Assembly (NCBI RefSeq): GCF_019216885.1
Contig: NZ_JAAQRC020000002.1
Location: 631,001 to 695,000 of the forward strand
Direction: 5' to 3'
Length of the DNA: 64,000 nucleotides
Source: Methylobacterium sp. SyP6R
GTDB taxonomy: Bacteria > Pseudomonadota > Alphaproteobacteria > Rhizobiales > Beijerinckiaceae
Below, piece by piece: positions 50,865 through 59,108 of this stretch. Numbering within the stretch: the stretch's first letter is position 1; each line of letters starts with the position of its first letter. Under the pieces are notes generated by a model. The model saw nothing but the letters and a program-made list of their open reading frames with translations. It had not been told where the DNA came from and ran no database searches. The position numbers and the translations under genes were made by a program.

Positions 50865-51286
50865 TCCTGACAGATTTTCCGCTGCGGACCACCGACAAGG
50901 TTCGGTATGCCGATACGGACCGGCAGGGGCACGTCAACAATGCACTCTTTGCAACTTTCCTCGAGACCGGCCGCGTCGCCGTGCTCTACGATCCCGGCCT
51001 GCCGCTGGCCGAGCCCGGCTCGGCCTTCGTGATCGCCCGCCTCGAACTGGACTTCCGCAGCGAGATCACGTGGCCTGGGGAGATCGCGATCGGAACCCGG
51101 GTCGAATCGATCGGGCGCAGCTCGATCGAACTGCGGCAGGCGCTGTTCCAGAACGATCGGTGCGCGGCGCTCGCCCGGACCGTGATCGTGCTGATGGATG
51201 AAGCGACGCGCCGCTCGCGGCCGTTATCGACCGCGGCGGTCACCCGGCTTTCCGCTTTCGGGCCGGGTCCGGCCGCGGACGTGTGA
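50849..51286 (+). CDS. Hotdog-fold acyl-CoA thioesterase (YbgC/FcbC type)
   Basis: A 145-residue thioesterase with the family motif VRYADTDRQGHVNNALF, in which the Asp of DTDRQGHVNN is the usual catalytic acid, and FVIARLELDFRSEITWPGE (quoted in part: LDFRSEI). These enzymes hydrolyse short- or aromatic acyl-CoAs. Its 3' end overlaps the TetR gene on the other strand by 47 bases. It may share a transcript with the decayed GST gene. Confidence 0.85.
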   Translation: MDQPVILTDFPLRTTDKVRYADTDRQGHVNNALFATFLETGRVAVLYDPGLPLAEPGSAFVIARLELDFRSEITWPGEIAIGTRVESIGRSSIELRQALFQNDRCAALARTVIVLMDEATRRSRPLSTAAVTRLSAFGPGPAADV

Positions 51287-51845
51287 CCGAGCGAACGAGT
51301 GACGAGGCCGTCGCCCGCAACTGCTGCGGATCACCGTGGATGCGCTCCATGACCGCCAGGCCGCGCGTCACGGCAACGACGAGGTTCGCCGTTTCGGCCC
51401 TCGACAGGCTCAGCTCGCTCTCGAACGGTGCGAGCGCGTCGGCGATCAGGGTTTCGAGGTCCAGGATCAGCCGCTGCACCTGCGCGCGGATGGCCGGCTC
51501 GGCCAGGCTGCCGTCGCTGGCGGTCTTGGTCGTCAGGCACCCTCGCGAGGGTGAGCCCGAGGTCATGTTGGCGATCGCCGTGTCAAAAAAGCGGGTCAGG
51601 ATTTCGCCTGCACCCGTGCCGGCGAGACTGATCCGGACCGCGCCGAGGAACCGGGACGTATAGAGCTCGAACGCCTTGAGGAACAGGGTCTCCTTGGCGC
51701 CGTAGGCATTGTAGAGCGATCCGCGCTGCACGGCCGTTGCCTGGGCGAGAGCCGGCATGGACGTCGCCGCAGGCCCTTGCTGCCAGAACAAATCGAGCGC
51801 CTTTTCGAGGACCGCCTGCTCATCGAACTGCCGAACGCCGACCAT
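51240..51845 (-). CDS. TetR-family regulator
   Basis: A 201-residue repressor with HTH TSMPALAQATAVQRGSLYNA near residues 28-47, followed by GAKETLFLKAFELY, the usual TetR helix 4 region, and an unassigned ligand domain. It resembles AcuR/NemR-style regulators of electrophile or quinone response in length and opening (FDEQAVLEKALDLFWQQG). The palindrome at 51871-51886 lies just upstream of its ATG; the same palindrome precedes the GST remnant and thioesterase. Confidence 0.85.
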   Translation of the reverse strand: MVGVRQFDEQAVLEKALDLFWQQGPAATSMPALAQATAVQRGSLYNAYGAKETLFLKAFELYTSRFLGAVRISLAGTGAGEILTRFFDTAIANMTSGSPSRGCLTTKTASDGSLAEPAIRAQVQRLILDLETLIADALAPFESELSLSRAETANLVVAVTRGLAVMERIHGDPQQLRATASSLVRSVTRPRPDPARKRKAG

Positions 51846-51870
51846 TTTCTATGACCTGCAAAATTCATGA

Positions 51871-51886
51871 TTGACATCTGCGTCAA
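51871..51886. promoter_or_regulatory. Candidate TetR operator (autoregulatory)
   Basis: TTGACATCTGCGTCAA, 26 bases upstream of the ATG of the TetR gene and in the divergent gap to the cupin-8 gene at 52109. It shares TTGACATCT and GTCAA with the palindrome at 50349-50364. Confidence 0.45.
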
Positions 51887-52108
51887 GTTTGACAACCATG
51901 TCGAACATAACACGATCCTCGGCCCCTCGCGAGGCACGGGACAGTCAGCTCGAAAACTTGGCGCAAAGACGACATGTCGGGGTCCGGCCCTGGCCGGATC
52001 CGCGCGCCCAACCGGCATCCAGGCTATTTCCTCGCGGACACCAACCTGACCTGCAAGTCCAAGGATCGGCCGGATCGAACCCATCCTCATCAGCAGTGGG
52101 AGGTTATC

Positions 52109-53149
52109 ATGTCGAGTGTTCTCCAGCGGGCACAGATCGTTCCGAGCGACATCCTGCCAAACCGCTACGTCAACATCGTACCGCCCGGCCGGCATGGCGG
52201 AAAGCTGACCTTCGACACGGTCGTCCGCGAGACCGACGACTTCTCGAAGCCTGCATTGTTCAAGTCGCTGGCTCCGATCGACGATCGCTTCGCCTCGCGC
52301 GCCTATTTCGATGCGATCGATCCGTCGCAGTCCCTGCAGTGGCGGGTCAAGACGACCGACCATGCGGTCTCGATGCGCTCCAAGGACGGCAAGTCCGACT
52401 ACAACTACGTGACCGGTCGCACCGGGACGGGCAAGGAGTTCCTGGACGATATCTTCGAACACAAGCTCGACGTCTATTCGCATCTCGGGACGATCTCGTC
52501 GGGCTACAACGACCCTTACGAGTGGGGGAAGTCGGCCTTCCGCAAGATCAGGGCCGACGTGTTCGACAGCGGCTGGCTCGCGATCCCGAACTGGTCCGTG
52601 ACAGGCCACATGTTCCTCGGCAACAGCACCCAGGAATTCGGTGAGCCGAGCCACGGGGCCGTCGGAAGCGACTGGCACATGTTCCCGACGCTGAACATCT
52701 TCGTGATGATCGCCGGGGTGAAGCGCTGGTACACACGGCCTCCCCACCCCGGCGACCAGTATCGCGACTTCGACAAGATGTTCGATACGAGCAGCGGCCG
52801 CGAAGCGCCGGCTGGGCAGTTCGACAGCGACATCATGTACATCACGCCCGGCGACGTCCTCATCAACCCACCCTTCGAGTGGCACAAGGTGCTCAACGCG
52901 CGCGGCTTCACGCTCGGGGCGGCGTTCCGGGTCATCGATACGAGCTACCTCGACTCGCTGCGCGACCGCTCCAACCTCGATCTCTCGAAGGTCGAAGGCG
53001 AGGGCAACGAGGAACTGGCTCACTTCCTGACCAGCATCAGCTACGCGTCGCGGAGCGCTCCGCGGGCGCAGATGATCCTCAACGACATCGAGTACGCCTA
53101 TCTGCGTCGCCGCGGGCGGACCGACACGATCTCGATCGGCCATCTCTGA
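52109..53149 (+). CDS. Cupin-8/JmjC-like 2-oxoglutarate oxygenase fold, atypical metal site
   Basis: A 346-residue protein. The region GSDWHMFPTLNIFVMIAGVK with KRWYTRPP just after it (residues 191-218) and GDVLINPPFEWHKVL near 250 match the double-stranded beta-helix core of cupin-8/JmjC oxygenases. The usual iron motif H-x-D appears as H-M-F, with the Asp two residues before the His instead (D-W-H); the distal His (WHKV) is present. This might be a halide-type or non-catalytic site. The start follows GGGAGGTTATC. Divergent from the TetR gene. Confidence 0.65.
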   Translation: MSSVLQRAQIVPSDILPNRYVNIVPPGRHGGKLTFDTVVRETDDFSKPALFKSLAPIDDRFASRAYFDAIDPSQSLQWRVKTTDHAVSMRSKDGKSDYNYVTGRTGTGKEFLDDIFEHKLDVYSHLGTISSGYNDPYEWGKSAFRKIRADVFDSGWLAIPNWSVTGHMFLGNSTQEFGEPSHGAVGSDWHMFPTLNIFVMIAGVKRWYTRPPHPGDQYRDFDKMFDTSSGREAPAGQFDSDIMYITPGDVLINPPFEWHKVLNARGFTLGAAFRVIDTSYLDSLRDRSNLDLSKVEGEGNEELAHFLTSISYASRSAPRAQMILNDIEYAYLRRRGRTDTISIGHL

Positions 53150-53151
53150 TG

Positions 53152-53194
53152 CCGAGCCCCGGCCGATGCCGTGCGGGCATCGGCCGGGGCTCGG
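53152..53194. terminator. Strong hairpin after the cupin-8 gene
   Basis: A perfect 19-base stem (CCGAGCCCCGGCCGATGCC and its complement) around the loop GTGCG, starting 3 bases after the stop codon. No clear T-run follows, so it may be a terminator or a stability hairpin. It separates the cupin-8 gene from the EamA gene 44 bases on. Confidence 0.65.
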
Positions 53195-53237
53195 ATGGTC
53201 CTCGTCGATCTTTCGTCAACCAGGAAGGGGAGGCTGC

Positions 53238-54137
53238 ATGAAGTCGGAACGCTTGGCCGGCTTGCTCTACGGCCTCGGCGCGGCGGTGATCTGGGGAGGC
53301 TTCCCGGTCGTCACCCGGTTCGGGGTGACCAATTCCGGCCTCGACATGTACGACGTGACCTTCATCCGGTTCGCCGTCGCCTCGCTCCTGACCTTCCCGG
53401 TTCTGGTCAAGGGACGATGGCCCGACTGGAGGGTGACGGGCCTGCTCACCCTCGGCATCGGTGCTCCCTACATCCTCGTGGTGTCGGATGGCCTGGCCCG
53501 GGCACCGGTGGCCCTGTTCGCGGTTCTGACCCCCACGAGCATGGTGCTGTTCTCCGCCTGCCTGGGGTCGTGGGCCCTCGGCGATCGCCTGGGTCGCTGG
53601 CAACTCGGCGGTATCGCGGCGATCTGCATCGGCAGCACGATCGCCGCGACGGCCCTGACCGGGTTTCGCGGCAGTTCGTCCGCACTGGGATTGTTCATCG
53701 CGGGAGGGGCTCTCTGGGCGCTCTACACGGTCGTGGCGAAGGGGGCGGGCCTCAATGCCTGGGTTGCGACGGCGGCCGTCTCCGCCACGTCGATGGTCGC
53801 CTATGGGCTGCCCTACCTGACGATTCGAGGATTTGCGTTCCTGGATCATCCCTGGCAGGGCCTCGTCGTCCAGGCGCTGTACCAGGGGGCTCTCGTCTCG
53901 GTGGTGGCCTTGTTCTGCTACAGCAAGGCCGTCCTGCTGCTGGGGGCGTCGATCGGGGCATGCTTCGCGGCCTTGGTGCCCGCCATGGCCATGGTCGGGG
54001 GGCTTCTCCTGCTCGGTGAAGTGCCGTCCCCCGTTTCGGCGCTGGGACTCGGCATGTCGACGCTCGGGATCGGGGCCGTCCTGCTCGCGCCCTCGCGATC
54101 GACCGAAGCGTCCCGACCGGCCGCATCCGCCACCTGA
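53238..54137 (+). CDS. EamA (DMT) family transporter
   Basis: A 299-residue membrane protein with ten hydrophobic segments in two EamA halves, for example GLLYGLGAAVIWGGFPVVTR at the start and ALGLFIAGGALWALYTVVAK at the start of the second half. Such proteins usually export amino acids, bases or other small metabolites. The ATG at 53238 follows GAAGGGGAGGCTGC. It follows the cupin-8 gene and its hairpin on the same strand, so it may export a product of that enzyme or be independent. Confidence 0.85.
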   Translation: MKSERLAGLLYGLGAAVIWGGFPVVTRFGVTNSGLDMYDVTFIRFAVASLLTFPVLVKGRWPDWRVTGLLTLGIGAPYILVVSDGLARAPVALFAVLTPTSMVLFSACLGSWALGDRLGRWQLGGIAAICIGSTIAATALTGFRGSSSALGLFIAGGALWALYTVVAKGAGLNAWVATAAVSATSMVAYGLPYLTIRGFAFLDHPWQGLVVQALYQGALVSVVALFCYSKAVLLLGASIGACFAALVPAMAMVGGLLLLGEVPSPVSALGLGMSTLGIGAVLLAPSRSTEASRPAASAT

Positions 54138-54447
54138 TCCGCCACTTGGACCGGGCTCCCGCCGACGATCCTCTCCCCCGTCCTCATGGCGGAGGCGCGA
54201 TCCGGCTCGCAGCTCCGGGCCCGACGAAGGTCATGCCGTTCGATCGTAGGTGCGCGACACCGACGGGCGTCACTGCGCCGGACGACCGCGGAAGACGGTC
54301 GGATCCCTGCTGACGGCTCCATCCTCTCATCTTTCTGCCCTTCCGGCGGTCATCGGCATGAGCCCGATCGCGAAAATCGTCGCAGCGTGAAGCTCACCAC
54401 GGCAGCTCGGTTGGACGGAATTCTCCTGTGCTTGAGGAATGCCGGCA

Positions 54448-54801
54448 ATGAACCTCTGGTCCGCCATGCTCGTGGCCCGGCTTCTCGTGTTTCCTGCGAG
54501 CGATGACGCTCCTGGGCTCGAGGGCAACTGCCGGTTCACGCCGACGCGGGGATGCGAATGCTTCCTCTCCTCGGTCGAGACGCCGCTGAGCTTCGGTGAG
54601 GCCGCCGGCATCGTCGAGATCTATCATCGTCAATTCCCGGACGACCGGTTCGAGGCGTTGCTGATACGCTTGTTTCGTGCGTGCAGCCTTGATCCGTACG
54701 AATCCCCGAAGACGATCACCCCGAAACCGGCGATCACGCAGGACGCTATGGCGCCGCAGCATCGCTCGGAGTATTCGAAGAACAGGGAATTCGTCGAATG
54801 A
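54448..54801 (+). CDS. Hypothetical protein (low confidence)
   Basis: A possible 117-residue protein starting after TTGAGGAATGCCGGCA. A hydrophobic start (LWSAMLVARLLVF) and an amphipathic stretch GEAAGIVEIYHRQFPDDRFE followed by ALLIRLFRACSLDPYE look protein-like, but I recognise no family. A long frame on the opposite strand covers the same DNA, so the coding call is weak. It lies between the EamA gene and an AT-rich tract. Confidence 0.3.
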   Translation: MNLWSAMLVARLLVFPASDDAPGLEGNCRFTPTRGCECFLSSVETPLSFGEAAGIVEIYHRQFPDDRFEALLIRLFRACSLDPYESPKTITPKPAITQDAMAPQHRSEYSKNREFVE

Positions 54802-55104
54802 ATTACATTCCAATTTTCGGGATGTCAGACGGCCATAGCATGGCATGGCATAATATGGATATTACTGTACAAAAATTGGAATTTATCGATATTACATCTA
54901 GTATTTTGCCCAATAGAGTATCAATTAAACGATAAATGCCTGTATTTATGTCGATCATAGGCCTGCATAAGTCTGCGATAGCAGATAATACGGACGCAAT
55001 CCTCCGCTCCCGCTGGGATCTGCTTTCAGTGGCGGACCAGGTGGCGCATGGTCGTCTTCGCGACCTGCCCCGATGCGAGCCCGGTGCGCCTCTCGCTCAC
55101 GGCG
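54802..55104. other. AT-rich gene-free stretch
   Basis: Base composition falls abruptly at 54802 (AATTACATTCCAATTTTC) and recovers near 55000. It holds the inverted repeat at 54807-54882 and several TATA-like runs. No supported gene. It follows the 3' end of the LysR gene, which is transcribed toward it. Confidence 0.5.
54807..54882. repeat. 11-bp inverted repeat in the AT-rich tract
   Basis: ATTCCAATTTT at 54807-54817 and AAAATTGGAAT at 54872-54882, separated by 54 bases. It could form a large hairpin, bind a regulator, or mark the ends of a small decayed element. Confidence 0.4.
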
Positions 55105-55992
55105 TCATGCCAGTTCCGCGATCGCCAGTTTGAGCTGATCGATGAAGGCGCGGACCAGCCGCTTCGGAGCACGCGACTTCTGATAGATCACGTAGGCATC
55201 GACACTGACGCCGGGTCGCAGCGGCCGGACGTCGATCTTGTATCGGCTGCCATGGATGCTGGTGAACGAGTCGACCAGCGCGACGCCGAGCCCGGCTTCC
55301 GCGAGCAGGCAGGCCGTATACGAGTATTGGACCTCGATGGAGCCCTCCGAAGGCGGCTCGTTGAAGAATTCTCTCCGCAGAAGGGAGCCGAAACGGGTAT
55401 CCGACGCGTAGCAGATGAGCGGATACGACCTGATCACGTCCTCGGATATTTCGTGATTGGCTCCGATGGGGTGCCCGGGCTGGAAGGCACACACCATCTG
55501 CCCGGTCCCGATCAGCTCGAATTCCAGGCCGGGCCGCATGTAGGGCTCGAGTGAAACCCCGAGATCGGCACGACCGCTCTCGACACCGTCGATCACCCCA
55601 TCGGTGCGATGGACGTCGAATGTCACGCTGACATCCGGGCGCGTGCTCTTGAAGCTTCTCAGCGCTGACGGAACGACGGCGTTCGCGATCGGAGGTGTCG
55701 CCAGCAGGCGCAAGGAGCCGACGCGAGTATCGCGGACATCGGCAAGTCTTCTGGAGAAAGACAGCATCATCTTGAATATCGGTTCGCTGTCCCGATAGAT
55801 ATCCATCGCCTCCTGCGTCGGAACCAGCCGGTTGCCGCTCCGCTCGAAAAGCGCGAATCCGAGCTGGCTCTCCATGTGCTTGATCGCATTGCTGACCGTC
55901 GGCTGGGATAATCCGAGGCTTTGCGCAACCGATACAGTCGTCTGACATTGTATCAGCTCGCGAAAAATTTGGAGCTGTCGCAGGTTGAGCAT
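55105..55992 (-). CDS. LysR-family regulator
   Basis: A 295-residue LysR-type regulator. The N-terminal HTH reads TTVSVAQSLGLSQPTVSNAI followed by KHMESQLGFALFER, and the effector domain begins near residue 93 (GSLRLLATPPIANAVVP). It is divergent from the hydantoin-type ABC/enzyme operon, with the palindrome at 56023-56041 between, and probably activates that operon when its substrate is present. Family call is very sure; target is inferred from position. Confidence 0.92.
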   Translation of the reverse strand: MLNLRQLQIFRELIQCQTTVSVAQSLGLSQPTVSNAIKHMESQLGFALFERSGNRLVPTQEAMDIYRDSEPIFKMMLSFSRRLADVRDTRVGSLRLLATPPIANAVVPSALRSFKSTRPDVSVTFDVHRTDGVIDGVESGRADLGVSLEPYMRPGLEFELIGTGQMVCAFQPGHPIGANHEISEDVIRSYPLICYASDTRFGSLLRREFFNEPPSEGSIEVQYSYTACLLAEAGLGVALVDSFTSIHGSRYKIDVRPLRPGVSVDAYVIYQKSRAPKRLVRAFIDQLKLAIAELA

Positions 55993-56022
55993 TTTATCAG
56001 CACATGCCTTGAATTTAGCCGA

Positions 56023-56041
56023 CTATAGCTAGGGGCTATAG
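56023..56041. promoter_or_regulatory. Candidate LysR binding site
   Basis: CTATAGC-TAGGG-GCTATAG, a perfect 7-base inverted repeat 31 bases from the LysR ATG and 85 bases from the divergent ABC operon start. It contains the T-N11-A pattern typical of LysR sites. Confidence 0.5.
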
Positions 56042-56125
56042 AAACGCAAGTTTCTTTATAGTGAGGCGGTTGCACGAACTCGGATCGCGGCTCAATCCTC
56101 GCGAGAGACAACACGGAGAGTTGCG

Positions 56126-56959
56126 ATGAGAAGCATGCTGGCGGCCGCTGGTTTCGCGATGCTGGCCGCACAGGCTGCGGTGGCCCAGACCCCTCTGAGA
56201 ACCGCCGTCGACGGCACCTTCGCGCCGCATGCGATGCCGAAGCTGTCGGGCGGGATCGAGGGTTTCAACGTCGATCTGGCGGAGGCCCTGGGCAAGACGC
56301 TGGGACGGCCGGTCACGGTCGACACCGCCCAGTTCTCCGGCCTGATCCCGGCGCTCCAGGCCGGCACCTACGACTTTCTCGTCGCCCCCGTGACGGTGAA
56401 CAAGGAGCGTGCCGAGAACCTCCTGTTTACCGAAGGCTACCTGAACAGCGATTTCCAGTTCGTGATCAAGAAGGGCGCGCCCCCGATCACGAAGCTCGAG
56501 GACCTTCGCGGCAAGGTCGTCGCGGTGAACAAGGGGTCGTCGTACGACAGCTGGGCCCGCGAGATGGCCGACAAGATCGGCTGGAAGGTCGAGTCGTACG
56601 GGACCCAGACCGATGCCGTCCAGGCCGTGCTGGCGAACCGGGCCTTCGCCAACGTCGCCGGCAGCACCGTCCTGCAATGGGCCGCGAAGAACAACCCGCA
56701 GATCCAGCTCTCGCTGCTTCACTCGACCGGTTTCGTCTGGTCGATCGCCCTGCGCAAGGACGAGGTCGCTTTGCGCAAGGATCTCGACCAGGCCCTCGAA
56801 TGCCTGAAGGCCGACGGCACCATTGCGGCGCTCCACGAGAAGTGGTTCGGCATCAAGCCCGCGGCCGGCTCGGTGGCCGTCACGGTCGACCCGGGCTACG
56901 GCGTTCCGGGCATGCCGAACTACGATTCCACGCCCCACGCCGCGGCGTGCCGAGGCTGA
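56126..56959 (+). CDS. Amino-acid-type ABC substrate-binding protein
   Basis: A 277-residue family 3 solute-binding protein with a signal peptide (LAAAGFAMLAAQAAVAQ). The mature part has IEGFNVDLAEALGKTLGRPV and DFLVAPVTVNKERAENLLF, the usual ligand-proximal stretches. Family members bind amino acids and opines; with the enzymes downstream, a hydantoin or N-carbamoyl amino acid is a reasonable ligand. The ATG at 56126 follows GGAGAGTTGCG. Confidence 0.87.
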   Translation: MRSMLAAAGFAMLAAQAAVAQTPLRTAVDGTFAPHAMPKLSGGIEGFNVDLAEALGKTLGRPVTVDTAQFSGLIPALQAGTYDFLVAPVTVNKERAENLLFTEGYLNSDFQFVIKKGAPPITKLEDLRGKVVAVNKGSSYDSWAREMADKIGWKVESYGTQTDAVQAVLANRAFANVAGSTVLQWAAKNNPQIQLSLLHSTGFVWSIALRKDEVALRKDLDQALECLKADGTIAALHEKWFGIKPAAGSVAVTVDPGYGVPGMPNYDSTPHAAACRG

Positions 56960-56960
56960 C

Positions 56961-57758
56961 ATGCAGAGCGTCGAGCCGTTCAGCCCGATCCGCGCTCCGG
57001 ATGCGGCAGCCGAGTCTTGGCGCGGCGAGCCGCTCCTGCGGATCCGCGACGTGTCGAAGAAGTTCGGGAGCCTCGAGGTTCTCAAGCGCATCAACGTCGA
57101 CGTCGCTCCGGGCGAGCTCGTCTTCCTGATCGGGCCGTCCGGCTCCGGCAAGAGCACGCTGCTGCGCTGCTGCAACCGCCTCGAGGAGGCGACGAGCGGC
57201 TCGATCCGGTTCGACGGGTCGGAGGTGCTGGACCCCGCGCTCGACGTGAACGCCCTGCGGCGGCGCATCGGGATGGTGTTCCAGTCCTTCAATCTCTATC
57301 CCCACATGACCGCGCTGTCGAACGTGACGCTCGCGCTGCGCAAGGTGCTGGGGAAGTCGCGGTCGGACTCGAAGGCGATCGCCATGGCGGCACTCGAACG
57401 GGTGGGCCTGGCGCACAAGGCCGGCGCCTATCCCGCCGAGCTCTCCGGCGGGCAGCAGCAGCGCGTCGCAATCGCCCGGGGCTTGGCGCTGGAGCCGAAG
57501 ATGATGCTCTTCGACGAGCCGACCTCCGCGCTCGACCCGGAACTGGTGGGCAGCGTGCTGGCGACGATGCGCAGCATGCGGGAGGCGGGCATGACCATGC
57601 TGGTCGTGAGCCACGAGATGTGGTTCGCCCGCGAGGCGGCCGACCGGGTGGTCTTCATGGAGGGCGGGGTCGTCGTCGAGCAGGGTCCGCCGAGCCGGAT
57701 CTTCGGGCCGGACGCTCAAGCCCGCACGCGCGCCTTCGTCTCGAACGAAGACCGCTGA
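56961..57758 (+). CDS. ABC transporter ATPase (amino-acid type)
   Basis: A 265-residue ATPase of the GlnQ/HisP group with Walker A GPSGSGKST, Q-loop FQSFNLYPHMT, signature LSGGQQQRVAIARG and Walker B MMLFDEPTSALDPE, followed by VVSHEM. It begins just after the stop of the binding-protein gene and is followed 10 bases later by the first permease. Its N terminus carries a 25-residue extension before the nucleotide-binding domain. Confidence 0.9.
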   Translation: MQSVEPFSPIRAPDAAAESWRGEPLLRIRDVSKKFGSLEVLKRINVDVAPGELVFLIGPSGSGKSTLLRCCNRLEEATSGSIRFDGSEVLDPALDVNALRRRIGMVFQSFNLYPHMTALSNVTLALRKVLGKSRSDSKAIAMAALERVGLAHKAGAYPAELSGGQQQRVAIARGLALEPKMMLFDEPTSALDPELVGSVLATMRSMREAGMTMLVVSHEMWFAREAADRVVFMEGGVVVEQGPPSRIFGPDAQARTRAFVSNEDR

Positions 57759-57768
57759 AGGATCGCCG

Positions 57769-58443
57769 ATGGATCGCTTCATCGATACCTTCTTCAATCC
57801 CCAGCAGATCCTGGCGACCTGGCCCGCGATTCTCACCGGCGCGGTGGTCACGCTGGAGATCGCGGCGCTCGTCGTCGTCACGGGGATCACCGCGGGGATC
57901 GGTCTCGCGGTCCTTCGCTGGATCGGCGGCCGCTGGATCAAGTGGCCGCTGCTGGTCTTCGTCGATATCGCCCGGGCCGTCCCGCCCCTCGTCCTCGTTC
58001 TCCTGGTGTATTTCGGCCTGCCGAGCGTCGGCATCGACATCCCGGGCTTCGCCGTCATCTGGCTCGTGCTGTCCGCCGTGCTGACGGCCTTCGTCGAGGA
58101 GATCGTCTGGGCGGGCCTCATCTCCGTCAAGAAGGGGCAGCGCGAGGCCGCGCGATCGACCGGGCTGACCGAAATCCAGGCCCTGCTCCACGTCGTCCTG
58201 CCCCAGGCCCTGCGGCTCGCCATTCCGCCGCTGACCAACAGAACCATCTCGATCACCAAGAACACGGCGCTCGGAACCGTCATCGGCGTGCCCGAGATCA
58301 TCAACCAGGCCACCACCGCCGTCTCGTTCTCCGGCAACGCGACGCCACTCATGATGGGCGCCGTCGCCTATCTCGTCCTCTTCATCCCGATCATCGGCTT
58401 CGGCCGCTGGGTCGAGGGGCGGTTCGCCTGGAGGCGTCACTGA
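57769..58443 (+). CDS. Amino-acid-type ABC permease 1
   Basis: A 224-residue HisM/GlnP-type permease with about five hydrophobic segments and the ATPase-contact loop KKGQREAARSTGLTEIQALL. Its stop shares a base with the start of the second permease (TGATG), so they are coupled and likely form a heterodimer. Confidence 0.88.
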   Translation: MDRFIDTFFNPQQILATWPAILTGAVVTLEIAALVVVTGITAGIGLAVLRWIGGRWIKWPLLVFVDIARAVPPLVLVLLVYFGLPSVGIDIPGFAVIWLVLSAVLTAFVEEIVWAGLISVKKGQREAARSTGLTEIQALLHVVLPQALRLAIPPLTNRTISITKNTALGTVIGVPEIINQATTAVSFSGNATPLMMGAVAYLVLFIPIIGFGRWVEGRFAWRRH

Positions 58444-59108
58444 TGGACATCCTCGCGCAGCAATTCTTCAACCTCGACATCATGGCGAAGGCCCTGCCGC
58501 TGATCCTGCAGGGACTGAAGACCACGCTGCTAATCTGCGTGCTGGTGATCCCGCTCGGGATCCTGGGCGGAATCCTGGTGGCGATCGGCAGCATGGCCCG
58601 CAGCGTCATCCTGCGCCGGGGGCTGGGGCTCATGGTCGATCTGATGCGCGCGCTGCCGCCCCTCGTCCTGCTGATCCTGATCTATTCCGGCCTGCCGTTC
58701 CTCGGGCTCAAGCTGTCGCCCCTGATCGCCGTCTCGATCGCGTTCTTCCTCAACAATGCGGCGTATTACGGCGAGGTCATCCGGGCCGGGATCGAGAGCG
58801 TCCCCAACGGGCAGTGGGAGGCGGCGCGATCGACCGGGCTGCGGGCCGATCAGACCTTCACCTGGGTCGTCCTTCCCCAGGCCTTGAGAAACGTCCTGCC
58901 GGATCTGATCTCCAACACGGTCGAGGTCGTGAAGCTGACCTCGCTCGCGAGCGTCGTGTCCTTGCAGGAGATGCTCTACTCGGCCGACATGGCGCGATCC
59001 CTGACCTTCAACAATTCTCCCCTGGTCCTCGCCGCCCTTCTCTACATCGTCCTGCTGTGGCCCGTCGTGCGACTGGTGAGCCGGCTGGAGAACGCTTCGG
59101 CGAAATGA
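58443..59108 (+). CDS. Amino-acid-type ABC permease 2
   Basis: A 221-residue HisM/GlnP-type permease with NNAAYYGEVIRAGIESVPNG and the EAA loop GQWEAARSTGLRADQTFTWV. Its stop overlaps the start of the carbamoylase gene (ATGA), linking transport directly with the catabolic enzymes. Confidence 0.88.
   Translation: MDILAQQFFNLDIMAKALPLILQGLKTTLLICVLVIPLGILGGILVAIGSMARSVILRRGLGLMVDLMRALPPLVLLILIYSGLPFLGLKLSPLIAVSIAFFLNNAAYYGEVIRAGIESVPNGQWEAARSTGLRADQTFTWVVLPQALRNVLPDLISNTVEVVKLTSLASVVSLQEMLYSADMARSLTFNNSPLVLAALLYIVLLWPVVRLVSRLENASAK

Noticed and set aside
51240..51286. Overlap of thioesterase and TetR genes as a sign of error
   Set aside because: Both proteins have complete family features, and a 47-base convergent overlap at 3' ends is common in compact genomes.
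54394..54846. A 150-codon minus-strand frame opposite the hypothetical gene
   Set aside because: No family features, no good start site, and composition like a shadow frame. The plus-strand frame looks slightly more protein-like.
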